Shown here: in pieces, positions 24,327 through 33,756 of the stretch
Layout: every line of letters starts with the position of its first letter
Position numbering within the stretch: the stretch's first letter is position 1
Assembly (NCBI GenBank): GCA_023433405.1
Contig: JAEZCT010000015.1
Coordinates: 1 to 64,000 of the forward strand
Source of the DNA: Bacillota bacterium
Lineage (GTDB): Bacteria; Bacillota; Clostridia; Oscillospirales; Ruminococcaceae
Direction: 5' to 3'
Length of the DNA stretch: 64,000 nt
Program-made: the position numbers and the translations under genes
Notes under the pieces: generated by a model
What the model was told of the DNA's origin: nothing
The model's database searches: none
Seen by the model: the letters and a program-made list of their open reading frames with translations, nothing else

Positions 24327-25015
24327 ATTTAAAACGACTGCGGTCGCTGCTTGGGGGAGATATCCGCTTTCAGCTCAAATATGGGTTTTACTTTATATAC
24401 CTGCTGTTGACCATACTGTATGCAGGCGTTTTGATAGCGCTGCCTCAGGAATGGCGCGCGAAGGCAAGTATTTTAATGGTATTCTCCGACCCCGCCGCTA
24501 TGGGACTGTACTTTATGGGCGCCATCGTTTTTCTAGAAAAAAGTGAGCGTGTTCTTGACAGTCTCGCAGTGTCCCCTGTACTCACCATGGAATATGTTCT
24601 TTCAAAGCTTACGTCAATTGGGTTAATTTCAGTGCTTGTGGCAGTTATTTTGATGCTGGTCAGTGGGGTTTTGTTTGCGCCGGGTTACCTTATTGCGGGT
24701 GTGTTTTTATGCTCCTGTTTATTCTCGGCAGTAGGACTGATGGTCGCGACGAGAAGCCCGACCCTTAACGCATTTGTTCTGGGAACAATCCCGGCAGAGA
24801 TTGTAATCAATGTCCCGGCGTTCGCGTACCTGTTTGGGTATCGCCCTGTCTGGATGCTGGTACACCCGGGTGTGAGCATGATTGAATTATGCGAGAACGG
24901 GAGATACGCGCCGCTGTGTCTTTTCATCCTGCTTGGATGGACGGTCTTGGCCGTATTATTTGCAAACAACTCGGTTCGAAGAATGTTCACCGAAGCCGGC
25001 GGATTCAAGCTCTAA
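24323..25015 (+). CDS. ABC-2 type permease, first subunit
   Basis: A 230-residue membrane protein with six predicted membrane segments, resembling fluoroquinolone-export-type permeases. It overlaps the ATPase gene by 4 nt. With the second permease it would form the membrane channel of the exporter. The substrate is unknown. Confidence 0.75.
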   Translation: MNLKRLRSLLGGDIRFQLKYGFYFIYLLLTILYAGVLIALPQEWRAKASILMVFSDPAAMGLYFMGAIVFLEKSERVLDSLAVSPVLTMEYVLSKLTSIGLISVLVAVILMLVSGVLFAPGYLIAGVFLCSCLFSAVGLMVATRSPTLNAFVLGTIPAEIVINVPAFAYLFGYRPVWMLVHPGVSMIELCENGRYAPLCLFILLGWTVLAVLFANNSVRRMFTEAGGFKL

Positions 25016-25078
25016 ACTATACTCGAATTTTACTGGGCTGCGTTGGTCTTTGTTCAGCACACAGACCGGAAAGGACTA

Positions 25079-25804
25079 ATGATGACGATGAAGCCTGTGC
25101 TTCGCTCCTTCGGGGCGTTTATGAAGCAGATTGCGAAGGATTCTATGCTTTGGGCGGTGTGTTTTGCCCCTATTATGGTTGCATTGCTGTTCCGGTTTGG
25201 TATCGTACGGCTGGAGCATGTCTTATGCAAGGCATTTGCACTTCCCTCCATTTTATCCGGCTATTATCTGCTGTTTGATCTTGTTCTGGCAATTATGACA
25301 CCCTATATGTTCTGCTTTGCCTCGTCTATGGTAATGCTTACAGAATACGATGAAAATCTTGTTTCCTACTATGCGGTTACCCCCGTAGGAAGACGGGGAT
25401 ATCTATACTCCCGCCTGGGCTTTCCGGCTGCAATATCCTTTGCCGTATCGTTTATTTTGCTCTGCCTGTTTTCTTTAACCGAGTGGTCGTTTTTTTTAAT
25501 GGCGGTTGTCTCCGTGTGTTCGGGGCTTATCAGCGTGGTAATCTCGCTTATGATGTTCTCGTTTTCACACAACAGGGTGGAGGGAATGGCGGTAGCAAAG
25601 CTCACCGGATTGTTGATTTTGGGTTTGCCAGCGCCCTTTTTCGTAACAGGCAATACGCAATACCTGTTTGGCATACTGCCTTCATTTTGGGTAGCAAGGC
25701 TTGCGCAGACACAAAACCTGTGGCTTGCACTGCCGGTGTTCATTAGTCTTGGTTTATGGGCCGTACCGGTTTATCTTCGTTTTCATAAAAAAATCGGTCA
25801 ATAA
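25079..25804 (+). CDS. ABC-2 type permease, second subunit
   Basis: A 241-residue membrane protein with about six membrane segments. The start is one of ATG 25079 or 25082, after AAAGGA. The longer upstream frame has no ribosome site. It is the last gene of the TetR-controlled exporter operon. Confidence 0.75.
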   Translation: MMTMKPVLRSFGAFMKQIAKDSMLWAVCFAPIMVALLFRFGIVRLEHVLCKAFALPSILSGYYLLFDLVLAIMTPYMFCFASSMVMLTEYDENLVSYYAVTPVGRRGYLYSRLGFPAAISFAVSFILLCLFSLTEWSFFLMAVVSVCSGLISVVISLMMFSFSHNRVEGMAVAKLTGLLILGLPAPFFVTGNTQYLFGILPSFWVARLAQTQNLWLALPVFISLGLWAVPVYLRFHKKIGQ

Positions 25805-25840
25805 GCCTTAGTGTGCAAAACTTAATTGGTAGCAAGAAGC

Positions 25841-25945
25841 TTATACTAATATCCGATTAAAAGAGTATAAAAATCAAGTGAAAAGCTTAATTTATGGGTT
25901 TTCACGCGGATTTTTATCGACTCTTTTTGAGGAGATTAGTATTAT
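25841..25945. repeat. Palindromic interspersed repeat, copy C (~105 bp)
   Basis: Ends TTATACTAATATCCG and GGAGATTAGTATTA, inner arms AAAAATCAAGTGAAAAGC and GGGTTTTCACGCGGATTTTT. Almost identical to copy B, which suggests recent spread. Confidence 0.85.
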
Positions 25946-25968
25946 AATTCGCTGACCAAGCGCCGACA

Positions 25969-26019
25969 AAAACAGTCCGTATATTCGCCAGCTAAGGCGA
26001 ATATACGGACTGTTTTCGC
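25969..26019 (+). terminator. Strong terminator after the exporter operon
   Basis: A perfect 21-bp stem (25969-25989 with 25996-26016; arm ends AAAACAGTCC and GGACTGTTTT). The rest of the gap to 26221 shows no other clear element. Confidence 0.8.
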
Positions 26020-26221
26020 TTTTATGGAAACGATGTCTCAAATTGAAACAAGTATAATGCTAAAAGCTTGCGCAATGTACCCGCAAATTTGCCGCGTTTG
26101 CCTCGGGAAGTGTGGGCCGCCCCGAACACAACGGACCGCGGATTAATATAATGGATTGCAAGGGTATGAAAAGAGTAAAAAACCAAACAATCAGACCGAT
26201 TAACAGAGCGGAGGTGACCCA

Positions 26222-26989
26222 ATGGACGATATCCTGAGGGTAAATAATGTGATGCAAAAATATCAGGCGGATAACGGTGAGGTCACTGCACTGGAGGATA
26301 TTACATTCCGTGCGCAGGAAGGGGAGTTCATCGCAATTGTTGGGCCAAGCGGCTGCGGAAAAAGCACGCTGCTTTCGCTGATAGCAGGGCTTGAGACACC
26401 AACACGCGGAACAATTGTGGTAGACGGTGAGCCGGTGCAAAGGGTATCCGAGCAGGTGGGGTATATGCTTCAGCGCGATAACCTGCTGGAATGGCTTAGT
26501 ATTTGGAAGAACGTGTTGCTTGGTCTAAAGATACAGCACAAGCTGTCTGCAAAAACCGTTGCCTATGCCCAGAAACTGCTCAGTACATACGGGTTGTCAG
26601 AGTTTCGGGATAAATATCCCTCTCAGCTCTCGGGAGGAATGCGCCAGCGCGTATCGCTGATTCGCACCCTGGCCACAAGTCCGAGGCTTTTGCTGCTGGA
26701 TGAGGCCTTCTCCGCGCTGGATTTTCAGACGCGTCTTTCCGTTACCGACGACGTTTACCGAATACTGAAAAATGAGGGAATCACAACACTGATGGTAACT
26801 CACGACATTCCCGAAAGCATCAGTATGGCGGACCGCGTGCTGGTTTTATCAAAGCGCCCGGCTGTGATTGAATACATCCATGATATCCGGTTTGAGGAGG
26901 ACTGCTGTTCTCCGCTCGCCCGCCGAAACAATCCCCGTTTTGGCGCATATTTTAACGAGATATGGAGGGAGCTGGATGTCACCGCGTAA
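26222..26989 (+). CDS. ABC importer ATP-binding protein (nitrate/sulfonate/taurine type)
   Basis: A 255-residue ATPase of the SsuB/TauB class with Walker A GPSGCGKST near 41, signature LSGGMRQR near 139 and Walker B LLLLDEAFSALD near 158-169. The start follows GGAGGTG. With the permease and lipoprotein downstream it forms an importer for a small organic compound. Sulfonates or a thiamine precursor are candidates. The substrate cannot be fixed. Confidence 0.85.
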   Translation: MDDILRVNNVMQKYQADNGEVTALEDITFRAQEGEFIAIVGPSGCGKSTLLSLIAGLETPTRGTIVVDGEPVQRVSEQVGYMLQRDNLLEWLSIWKNVLLGLKIQHKLSAKTVAYAQKLLSTYGLSEFRDKYPSQLSGGMRQRVSLIRTLATSPRLLLLDEAFSALDFQTRLSVTDDVYRILKNEGITTLMVTHDIPESISMADRVLVLSKRPAVIEYIHDIRFEEDCCSPLARRNNPRFGAYFNEIWRELDVTA

Positions 26990-27803
26990 AAAATCTACCG
27001 AGCCGGTCTCGGCGGAAAGATTTTTGTACTTAAAACGAGTCAAAAACAGAAAAATGTGGATTACGATAACAAGGCTCCTGATTCTGTTCCTGTCTATAGG
27101 TCTGTGGGAACTGCTTGCCAATGTCGGTATTATCGACAGCTTTATCATGAGCCAACCGTCCCGCATTGTAAAAACAATCCTGAACGTATCACAAAACGGG
27201 CTTGCCACCCATATGCTGGTAACCTGCTACGAAACGGTTATTGGCTTCTTGCTTGGAACGCTCATAGGCACGCTGATTGCGGTAGCCCTATGGTGGTCGG
27301 GCTTTTTTGCCAAGGTCAGCGAACCGTTTCTGGTTGTTCTTAACAGTCTGCCCAAGGTTGCGCTGGGACCTGTCATCATTATATGGGCAGGTGCAGGGGC
27401 AAGCGCAATCATCGTCATGGCGCTTGCCATCTCCCTTATCGTTACGGTGCTTGAGATGCTCAACGGTTTTCGCCAGACCGACCGGGAGCTTCTTCGCATG
27501 GCAAAAACCTTTGGGGCAAGTAAGCGGCAAATGTTTTTATCCATCGTGCTGCCGTATAACCTCAGTACCATCTTTAACACCGTAAAGGTCAACATCGGGC
27601 TGTCGCTGGTGGGCGTTATTTCGGGAGAATTTCTGGTTTCCAAGGCGGGGCTTGGGTACCTGATTGTATACGGCGGGCAGGTTTTTCAAATGGATCTTGT
27701 CATGACCAGTGTGCTCATTCTCGCGGTAGTCGCTGCGGTGATGTATGAATCGGTGGTGCTGCTCGAGCGGCTGGTGCTGCGCTTGGTTGGGCACACCACG
27801 TAA
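26976..27803 (+). CDS. ABC importer permease (nitrate/sulfonate/taurine type)
   Basis: A 275-residue permease with six membrane segments and the cytoplasmic EAA-like loop near 190 (RMAKTFGASKRQMFLSIVLP). The start at 26976 follows GGAGGGA and overlaps the ATPase gene by 14 nt. Confidence 0.85.
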   Translation: MSPRKKSTEPVSAERFLYLKRVKNRKMWITITRLLILFLSIGLWELLANVGIIDSFIMSQPSRIVKTILNVSQNGLATHMLVTCYETVIGFLLGTLIGTLIAVALWWSGFFAKVSEPFLVVLNSLPKVALGPVIIIWAGAGASAIIVMALAISLIVTVLEMLNGFRQTDRELLRMAKTFGASKRQMFLSIVLPYNLSTIFNTVKVNIGLSLVGVISGEFLVSKAGLGYLIVYGGQVFQMDLVMTSVLILAVVAAVMYESVVLLERLVLRLVGHTT

Positions 27804-27912
27804 ACCCAGTGTCTCTTTTTGCCTGAGTAGAGGTGAATACATACCGACTTAGGTAGTCAATCCATACAACAGTGGTGCAACTTTTTCAGTTTAGAAAGGA
27901 GAAATCGGACAG

Positions 27913-28917
27913 ATGAAAAGATTGATAAGGCTAGCTTGTCTCGGCGTATGCATTGTAATGCTGGCGGGCTTGTTGGGCGCTTGCGCGCAAAAACCCGAGG
28001 TGGTAAGACTAAGGGTGAGTGAGGTCACACACTCTGTTTTTTACGCCCCCCAGTATGTCGCCATCAATCTCGGCTATTTTGCCGATGAGGGCTTGGAGGT
28101 TGAGCTTACCAACGGTGCGGGAGCAGATAAGGTCATGACAGCAGTGCTGACAGGTGCGGCCGACATCGGTTTTGCGGGGCCGGAGGCGGCAATCTATGTT
28201 TACAATGAGGGTAAAGAGGATTATTGTGAGGTGTTTGCACAGCTTACTCAAAAGGACGGAGCGTTTTTAATAGCGAGAGAACCGGATGATAGCTTTGATT
28301 TTGCAAAAACCATTGGCAAAACGGTATTACCCGGCCGCAAAGGCGGCGTGCCCTATATGACGCTGGAGCATGTGTTTAAGCAGCACGGTGTTGTACCGGG
28401 CAAGGACGTGGTGTTTGATGACAGCGTACAATTCGCCATGATGACCGGCGCGTTTACAAGCGGTACGGGTGATTATGTAACAGCCTTTGAGCCCACCGCC
28501 TCTATGCTGGAGCAGGAGGGCAAGGGCTATATTGTCGCTTCTGTCGGAGAAGAAAGCGGCGAGATTCCTTATACCGCTTATTTTGCCTCCAAAAGCTATC
28601 TTACCAAGAACGAGGATATCGTAAAGCGGTTTATCCGGGCCATTTACAGGGGTCAGCAATGGGTTAAAAACAGCTCGGCAAAGGATATTGCAAAGACCAT
28701 TGCCGTTTCCTTCCCGGATACCAGTGTTACCTTGCTGGAAAAATCCGCGCAGCGTTATAAAGATATTGACGCATGGAAGGATACGCCTGTGATGAAGGAA
28801 GAGGCCTACGAGCTGCTGCAAACCGTCATGACCGAGGCGGGTGAGCTCAAGCAAAAGGCTCCGTTTGATAAGGTGGTAAATAACCGCCTTGCCGAGGAAA
28901 TACTTAACGTGAAGTAA
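27913..28917 (+). CDS. ABC importer substrate-binding lipoprotein (NMT1/SsuA-like)
   Basis: A 334-residue lipoprotein with signal peptide and lipobox LLGAC (Cys24). An NMT1/THI5-like periplasmic-binding fold follows (HSVFYAPQYVAINLGYFADEGLEVEL near 40, TGAADIGFAGPE near 80). It captures the substrate outside the cell for the transporter encoded just upstream. It starts after GAAAGGAG. Confidence 0.85.
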   Translation: MKRLIRLACLGVCIVMLAGLLGACAQKPEVVRLRVSEVTHSVFYAPQYVAINLGYFADEGLEVELTNGAGADKVMTAVLTGAADIGFAGPEAAIYVYNEGKEDYCEVFAQLTQKDGAFLIAREPDDSFDFAKTIGKTVLPGRKGGVPYMTLEHVFKQHGVVPGKDVVFDDSVQFAMMTGAFTSGTGDYVTAFEPTASMLEQEGKGYIVASVGEESGEIPYTAYFASKSYLTKNEDIVKRFIRAIYRGQQWVKNSSAKDIAKTIAVSFPDTSVTLLEKSAQRYKDIDAWKDTPVMKEEAYELLQTVMTEAGELKQKAPFDKVVNNRLAEEILNVK

Positions 28918-28974
28918 AATTAGGACCTACATAAAAATTTGATTCGCCTTTGCTTGCATGATATCATAAAAGAG

Positions 28975-29026
28975 GTTAAAGCAGTTAAAAGGCAGTCGAT
29001 ATCGGCTGCCTTTTAACTGCTTTATT
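28975..29026. terminator. Bidirectional terminator
   Basis: TTAAAGCAGTTAAAAGGCAG pairs with its complement around a 10-nt loop, followed by TTTATTTTT. It separates convergent genes. Confidence 0.8.
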
Positions 29027-29056
29027 TTTACTAATTGTGTTTCTTGCATATCGGCG

Positions 29057-30220
29057 TTAAAACGCCAGCTTGTATATCTCTTTAAAATCAACCAGTCCAA
29101 GCTTTTTGAAGTTGCCGATTTGCGTGAAGCGGGAGAGCCTCTCTGCCATGACATCGATATCACTTTGGATAAAGCCTAGCTCGCTCATGCGTGTGGGCAA
29201 GCCGATGGACCGGTAAAATGCCTCCAGGCGGGAGATTGCGGTCAGAATGGTATCCTCCTTGCGGTCAAAGGAAAGCTCTACCCCCATTACCCGAACGGCA
29301 AACTGAACAAAGCGGTCGAGGTTTGCGCTGTGGCAGTACTTCATCCATGCGGGAAAAATCACGCTGAGTCCCGCGCCATGGGCTACATCCCGCAGCGCAC
29401 TCAGCTCGTGCTCCAGCATGTGCGAGCCCCAGTCGCCGATTCTGCCGGTGTTTAAGAGGTTGTTATGCGCAAGGGTCCCTGCCCACATAATCTCAGCTCG
29501 GATGTCATAATCCTTGGGGTTTGCTATCGCCATCGGCGCATAATACAGCACAGTTTTCATGGTAGCTTCTATCAGGCGGTCGGTCAGGTCAACGTGGTTT
29601 ACCTGCGTAAAATAACGCTCCATGAGGTGGGCAAGAATATCCGACGCGCCGCAGGCTGTCTGGTATGCGGGCAGGGAGTAAGTAAATTCCGGGTTCATTA
29701 CCGCAAAACGGGGAATAAAAACCGAGCTGGAGTAGCCGTTTTTTGCGCCGGTTTCTTCGTTGGTGATTACAGAGGAGTCGGAGCTCTCGCTGCCTGCCGC
29801 GGGAATTGTTAGCACTACTCCCAGTGGAATGGAGTCCTTTGCATCAGAGGACTTCGCATAAAAATCCCATACTTCTCCGTCGTAGCGCGCGCCAATGGCG
29901 ATTGCCTTCGCGGAGTCAATCACACTTCCCCCGCCTACCGCGAGGATGAAATCGATATGATTCTCCCTGCACAGCCGAATGCCTTCTCGTACCAGAGAAA
30001 GGCGCGGGTTAGGCTGTACCCCGCCAAGCTCGGTAACAGTTAATCCCGCGCCGCGCAGCGAATCGACAATAGAATCGTACAATCCGCTGACCTTGATAGA
30101 ACCGCCGCCAAAGTGCAGCAGGACACGTTTGCCGTATGCCGCACAGAGTTCGCCAGTAAGCTTTTCGGTTCCTTTGCCAAAAACAATTTTTGTTGGATTT
30201 TCATACACAAAGTTTAACAC
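29057..30220 (-). CDS. Iron-containing alcohol dehydrogenase (butanol dehydrogenase type)
   Basis: A 387-residue family III dehydrogenase reducing aldehydes to alcohols with NAD(P)H. NAD-site motifs are GGGSIKVSGLYD near 40 and AVGGGSVIDSAKAIA near 95. Iron ligands lie in the D...HxxxH pattern, including ASDILAHLMERYF near 194-206 and HMLEHELSA near 262. The start is GTG at 30220, set by GAGGGA and the normal family length. The frame is open 30 codons further upstream. Confidence 0.85.
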   Translation of the reverse strand: MLNFVYENPTKIVFGKGTEKLTGELCAAYGKRVLLHFGGGSIKVSGLYDSIVDSLRGAGLTVTELGGVQPNPRLSLVREGIRLCRENHIDFILAVGGGSVIDSAKAIAIGARYDGEVWDFYAKSSDAKDSIPLGVVLTIPAAGSESSDSSVITNEETGAKNGYSSSVFIPRFAVMNPEFTYSLPAYQTACGASDILAHLMERYFTQVNHVDLTDRLIEATMKTVLYYAPMAIANPKDYDIRAEIMWAGTLAHNNLLNTGRIGDWGSHMLEHELSALRDVAHGAGLSVIFPAWMKYCHSANLDRFVQFAVRVMGVELSFDRKEDTILTAISRLEAFYRSIGLPTRMSELGFIQSDIDVMAERLSRFTQIGNFKKLGLVDFKEIYKLAF

Positions 30221-30512
30221 TGAGTATCCCTCATCTTTCAGTTTATTGTCGGTATATTTTTTGGCAAGCCATGCTAACATAGTGCCGTGATGTGATTTGC
30301 CTTTTTCCAAAGCTTTATTATCATTAATAGTAACCCATTTTAATGAAGAAAGCTATCCTTTTTTGTGAATTGCAAGAAACAGCGCCTCGATTTGTGTGAA
30401 ACTGATTGTCCAAATTATGCGCGAGAAGCGAAAGTCGTTGTAAAGGAAGGGTAAAAGGGAAGAAAAATTGCTGATTTTGTCATACTATCTCATACTTTGC
30501 GTGCAAATTCTC

Positions 30513-30542
30513 TTGCACTTCCTGCTCCTGCGGATGTATAAT
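30513..30542 (+). promoter_or_regulatory. Promoter of the PHP gene (TTGCAC-18-TATAAT)
   Basis: The -35 TTGCAC is at 30513-30518 and the consensus -10 TATAAT at 30537-30542, with an 18-nt spacer. The predicted leader is about 195 nt. Confidence 0.65.
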
Positions 30543-30549
30543 ATTAATG

Positions 30550-30700
30550 TTTTATACGCTAAAAAGCGCATAAAGCGGGAGAGAAACCAAGACACCGCTG
30601 GCGGGAGGTTAAAGAGGCTCCGTTTAAGGTAAAGATATGCAGCTTAAGACGGAGATGAAGAGATCGGTTTCAGTAACCGATTTTGCAATGGCTTTGAGTG
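30550..30700 (+). promoter_or_regulatory. Structured 5' leader of the PHP gene
   Basis: The leader can form a stem CTCCGTTTAAG with CTTAAGACGGAG (30619-30654). A second small hairpin ATCGGTT/AACCGAT (30663-30679) is followed by TTTTGC. The second resembles a weak terminator. No known riboswitch was recognised. Upstream, 30221-30512 contains nothing else recognised. Confidence 0.4.
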
Positions 30701-30745
30701 CGTTTATGTGTAAAACAGCCTGCGCCGCAGAAAAGAGGGAACAGC

Positions 30746-31585
30746 ATGATTGGTGACCTTCATTGCCACACGAGAATTTCGGATGGCTCCATGGGAATTG
30801 AGGATGTGATTGCCTATGCGAAGCGTATGGGGCTATCCTTTTTGTCAATTACAGACCATGACACCATGTCAGGCGTAATGCGTGCCAAGGTTTTAGGCAA
30901 GCGTTATGGAGTGGAGGTATTGCCTGGCTGCGAGATTTCAGGTGTCGATCCCGATACTGGGAGAAAGGTGCATATACTGTGCTACATGCCCAAATATCCT
31001 GAACGGATGGAGGGCCTTTTTATGCGTATACAGGAGCAACGTACCATCTCGGGCAGCGATAAGCTCAAAAAGGTGATGAAGCTGTACCCTGTAACGCTTG
31101 AGCATGTGTTGCGCTACACTTCGGGCAGTAAAGTAATATACGAAGCTCATATTATGAATGCCCTGATGGATCTTGGCTATTGCAATACCATCTATGGCAG
31201 CCTGCACAAGGAGCTGTTTTCCGACGATGGCGGCAGCTGTTGTTCGGATTTCACCCGTCCTGACGTATATTCGGTGCTGGATTTAGTTCATGAGGCAGAG
31301 GGCGTTGCTGTTTTAGCGCATCCAACGGTCTACGACAGCATGGGGTTTTATGAAAAGGCCGCAAGGCAACAGTTAATCGACGGAGTAGAGCTGTGGCATC
31401 CGGCGAACTCCGAAGAGGATGCAAAGTGCATCGCGGAGATAGCAAAGGAACATGGCTTGCTGGTGACCGGCGGCAGCGATTTTCATGGAATGTATCGTTC
31501 CAGACCAAACCCGATCGGTTTTTGTACAATGCCGGAGTATGCGATTGACGCGTTGCTGGCCTTTAAACATAAAAACAGCCGTTAA
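30746..31585 (+). CDS. PHP domain metal-dependent phosphoesterase
   Basis: A 279-residue PHP protein. Metal ligands are in DLHCHTRISDG near 4-14, ITDHDT near 36, AHP near 191 and GGSDFHG near 242. Relatives hydrolyse phosphate esters such as nucleoside 3',5'-bisphosphates. The start at 30746 follows AGAGGGA. The substrate is unknown. Confidence 0.85.
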   Translation: MIGDLHCHTRISDGSMGIEDVIAYAKRMGLSFLSITDHDTMSGVMRAKVLGKRYGVEVLPGCEISGVDPDTGRKVHILCYMPKYPERMEGLFMRIQEQRTISGSDKLKKVMKLYPVTLEHVLRYTSGSKVIYEAHIMNALMDLGYCNTIYGSLHKELFSDDGGSCCSDFTRPDVYSVLDLVHEAEGVAVLAHPTVYDSMGFYEKAARQQLIDGVELWHPANSEEDAKCIAEIAKEHGLLVTGGSDFHGMYRSRPNPIGFCTMPEYAIDALLAFKHKNSR

Positions 31586-31665
31586 ATGAAGTGCCTTTGG
31601 GATTCATCTATAAAATATACGCATAATTTCACAACAATTCGTATACACTCTAAAAGAAATAAAGG

Positions 31666-31977
31666 ATGATGAAGTTGAATGACAAATTTACATACAAGCC
31701 CCAAGGCGTTTGTTCCAGCAATTTGGAGTTTGAGTTAAACGATGGTGTAATTGGCGAGGTGCGATTTACAGGCGGCTGCAGCGGCAACCTGCAGGGAATT
31801 GCAGCTTTGGTGAAGGGAAAGAACGCCCAGGATGTGGTGGCGCTGTTAAAGGGGATTACATGCGGGTATAAGAGTACCTCGTGTCCCGACCAGCTGGCGT
31901 TCGCGCTGGAACAAGCGATGGAAAACAAAGAATCTTCCGGGAGGAGGGCTGACAATGGGACTGTTGGAGATGCTTGA
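31666..31977 (+). CDS. TIGR03905 family TSCPD domain protein
   Basis: A 103-residue protein with FKPQGVCSS-type start, GGCSGNLQGIAALVKG near 36-51 and CGYKSTSCPDQLAFALE near 66-82. The TSCPD motif also occurs at the C-terminus of class II ribonucleotide reductases, where its Cys residues bind metal. Stand-alone members have no assigned role. The start may be TTG at 31675, which is better spaced from AAAGG. It overlaps the next gene by 23 nt. Confidence 0.8.
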   Translation: MMKLNDKFTYKPQGVCSSNLEFELNDGVIGEVRFTGGCSGNLQGIAALVKGKNAQDVVALLKGITCGYKSTSCPDQLAFALEQAMENKESSGRRADNGTVGDA

Positions 31978-32611
31978 AATTCTCGCTTTGGGTGGTCTTG
32001 TTGCGTGCTTGCTTGAGCGAAGTAAAAGGCGGTTACAGCCCGCGCTTTCCCTGGGAGCGGAAAACGATGAGGATGTAAAGATTGCAGGAGCCACTAGCGG
32101 CACGGTTCAAAACACCTCTGAGGATTTAGAACGTCTCGCTGAGATGGTCAAGGCCGAGCATGAAAACGGCAATATTGAACGCGCAAAGCGACTTGCGGTC
32201 ATGCTGGTGGATACGGTTTTTACGCATGATGAGTTTTTAAAAGATATTAGGAATAAAGACCTGACCCAGCAAATTCGTATACTAATGACCTTTACCTTGG
32301 ATATCTGCTTGGAAAACGGGCTGCCCAACCAAATTACGGCGCAGACTGCCCAAAATCTGTTTTACGAACAGATAGGGCTAAGAGACCAGGCTTTTTTCGA
32401 TGAAATTCAGACCTCCGGCGCGTTTTCGATGTACCTGTTATGTGCGCGCTCTGAAATAGCAAACTCTTTTTCCATCGGCGAGAAGTTTGCGACTTTATGC
32501 AAAAAAGAGGCGGAGGAGGAGAAAGATTTCATTGCGCTTGGGAAAAATATCTTTGAATACTATTTAAAATACTGTTACGACCGCATTAAAGAGGCGGGCT
32601 TTGTCAAATAA
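31955..32611 (+). CDS. Hypothetical protein with N-terminal membrane anchor
   Basis: A 218-residue protein I do not recognise. A short hydrophobic stretch (about 5-20) is followed by a basic cluster and a mostly helical, acidic and Lys-rich body, with no motif seen. The strong GGAGGAGGG site lies inside the TSCPD gene, so the two are co-translated and may work together. It ends at the terminator at 32631-32673. Confidence 0.7.
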   Translation: MGLLEMLEILALGGLVACLLERSKRRLQPALSLGAENDEDVKIAGATSGTVQNTSEDLERLAEMVKAEHENGNIERAKRLAVMLVDTVFTHDEFLKDIRNKDLTQQIRILMTFTLDICLENGLPNQITAQTAQNLFYEQIGLRDQAFFDEIQTSGAFSMYLLCARSEIANSFSIGEKFATLCKKEAEEEKDFIALGKNIFEYYLKYCYDRIKEAGFVK

Positions 32612-32630
32612 ATGGTTGCCCATTGCATAT

Positions 32631-32673
32631 ACGAAAAGACCCTCGGGATTAAATCCCATAGGGTCTTTTCGTG
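32631..32673. terminator. Bidirectional terminator
   Basis: ACGAAAAGACCCT pairs with AGGGTCTTTTCGT, with GGGATT/AATCCC at the top of the stem. It lies between convergent genes. Confidence 0.8.
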
Positions 32674-32681
32674 CTGTCCGT

Positions 32682-33068
32682 TTAAATGGTGATTTCAATC
32701 TGATTGCCGTCAGGGTCCAGCACACAGCTTTCATAATATCCGTCACCGGTGGTGCGCGGAGCGCTTAGTACCTGATAGTGATCAGACTGGATGCGTGCCG
32801 TCAGAAGGTTTACCGCTTCTCTTGAACCTACGGAGAAAGCGAGATGGGCATAACCGGTGTGAGCTTCTTCGGGCATGTTTGTGTTTAGCTCCGGTCGTGT
32901 CATAAGCTCAAGCCGAACATCGCCGTCATCAAACGTAAGAAAATAGGTTTTTAAACCGGTGAGCGGGTTATGGTATGGCTCACCTGTATGCGCGTGGAAG
33001 TATAGCTCATAAAACAACCGCAAGCGTTCGATATCCTGTGTGTAAACAGCCAGATGATTGATACGCAT
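32682..33068 (-). CDS. VOC family (glyoxalase/bleomycin-resistance fold) protein
   Basis: A 128-residue protein with the paired beta-alpha-beta-beta-beta modules of the vicinal-oxygen-chelate fold. Likely metal residues are in INHLAVYT (His5), HLAFSV near 75 and the final DPDGNQIEI with Glu near 125. Members include glyoxalases, epimerases and dioxygenases, and the substrate is not predictable. It lies 19 nt after lexA on the same strand and may be co-transcribed with it. Confidence 0.8.
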   Translation of the reverse strand: MRINHLAVYTQDIERLRLFYELYFHAHTGEPYHNPLTGLKTYFLTFDDGDVRLELMTRPELNTNMPEEAHTGYAHLAFSVGSREAVNLLTARIQSDHYQVLSAPRTTGDGYYESCVLDPDGNQIEITI

Positions 33069-33087
33069 GGCCGCTTATCCCCCCGTC

Positions 33088-33675
33088 CTATTCGTAAAGC
33101 CGCAGGCAAGCGATAACCCGACCAAGAATAGATACCTCGTTGACGATAATTGGCTGATAGAGGTCGTTCTCAGGCTGTAGGCGAAAATGACCGTGCTCCT
33201 TATAAAATCGTTTTACTGTAGCGCTGTCGTCCACCATCGCGACTACAATCTCGCCGTTATCGGCATAGCTGGTTTTGCGTGCTATCACAATATCGCCGTC
33301 AAGAATACCGCAATCCTCCATACTGTCGCCGCGAATATTTAAAGCAAACAAATCCCAGGGACGATAACCCTTTGCTTTAAACGGAACATAGCCCTCAATA
33401 TTCTCAATCGCAAGAATTGGGGTACCCGCGGCCACATTTCCGAGTATGGGCACCTGAAGTACCTTTTCGGCATTGATACGGATGGAGCGGTTTTGGTTAT
33501 ATTCGCGCTCAATGTATCCCGCCAGTTCAAGTTCTTTTAAATACTTGTGAACCGTGGAGGTGGATTTAATATCAAGCTCCGTACAAATTTCGCGTACCGA
33601 GGGCGGCACGCCTTCACTGGCGCGGTCGACAATGTATTCGTAGATTTTCAGCGCGGTGGCTGATACTGTTTTCAT
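33088..33675 (-). CDS. lexA: SOS response repressor LexA
   Basis: A 195-residue repressor-protease. The N-terminal winged helix-turn-helix (about 1-65) is followed by the Ala83-Gly84 self-cleavage site and the Ser118/Lys155 catalytic pair of the S24 peptidase domain. RecA filaments trigger its cleavage and release of SOS genes. The start at 33675 follows AAGGGG. A LexA-like box overlaps its promoter. Confidence 0.95.
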   Translation of the reverse strand: MKTVSATALKIYEYIVDRASEGVPPSVREICTELDIKSTSTVHKYLKELELAGYIEREYNQNRSIRINAEKVLQVPILGNVAAGTPILAIENIEGYVPFKAKGYRPWDLFALNIRGDSMEDCGILDGDIVIARKTSYADNGEIVVAMVDDSATVKRFYKEHGHFRLQPENDLYQPIIVNEVSILGRVIACLRLYE

Positions 33676-33756
33676 ATTTCCGCACCCCTTCAAGAAAGTA
33701 TTTTTATCTAAGAAACAGATGCAAATTAGTATGGTATAAAACCGCAATTTTAAAAA

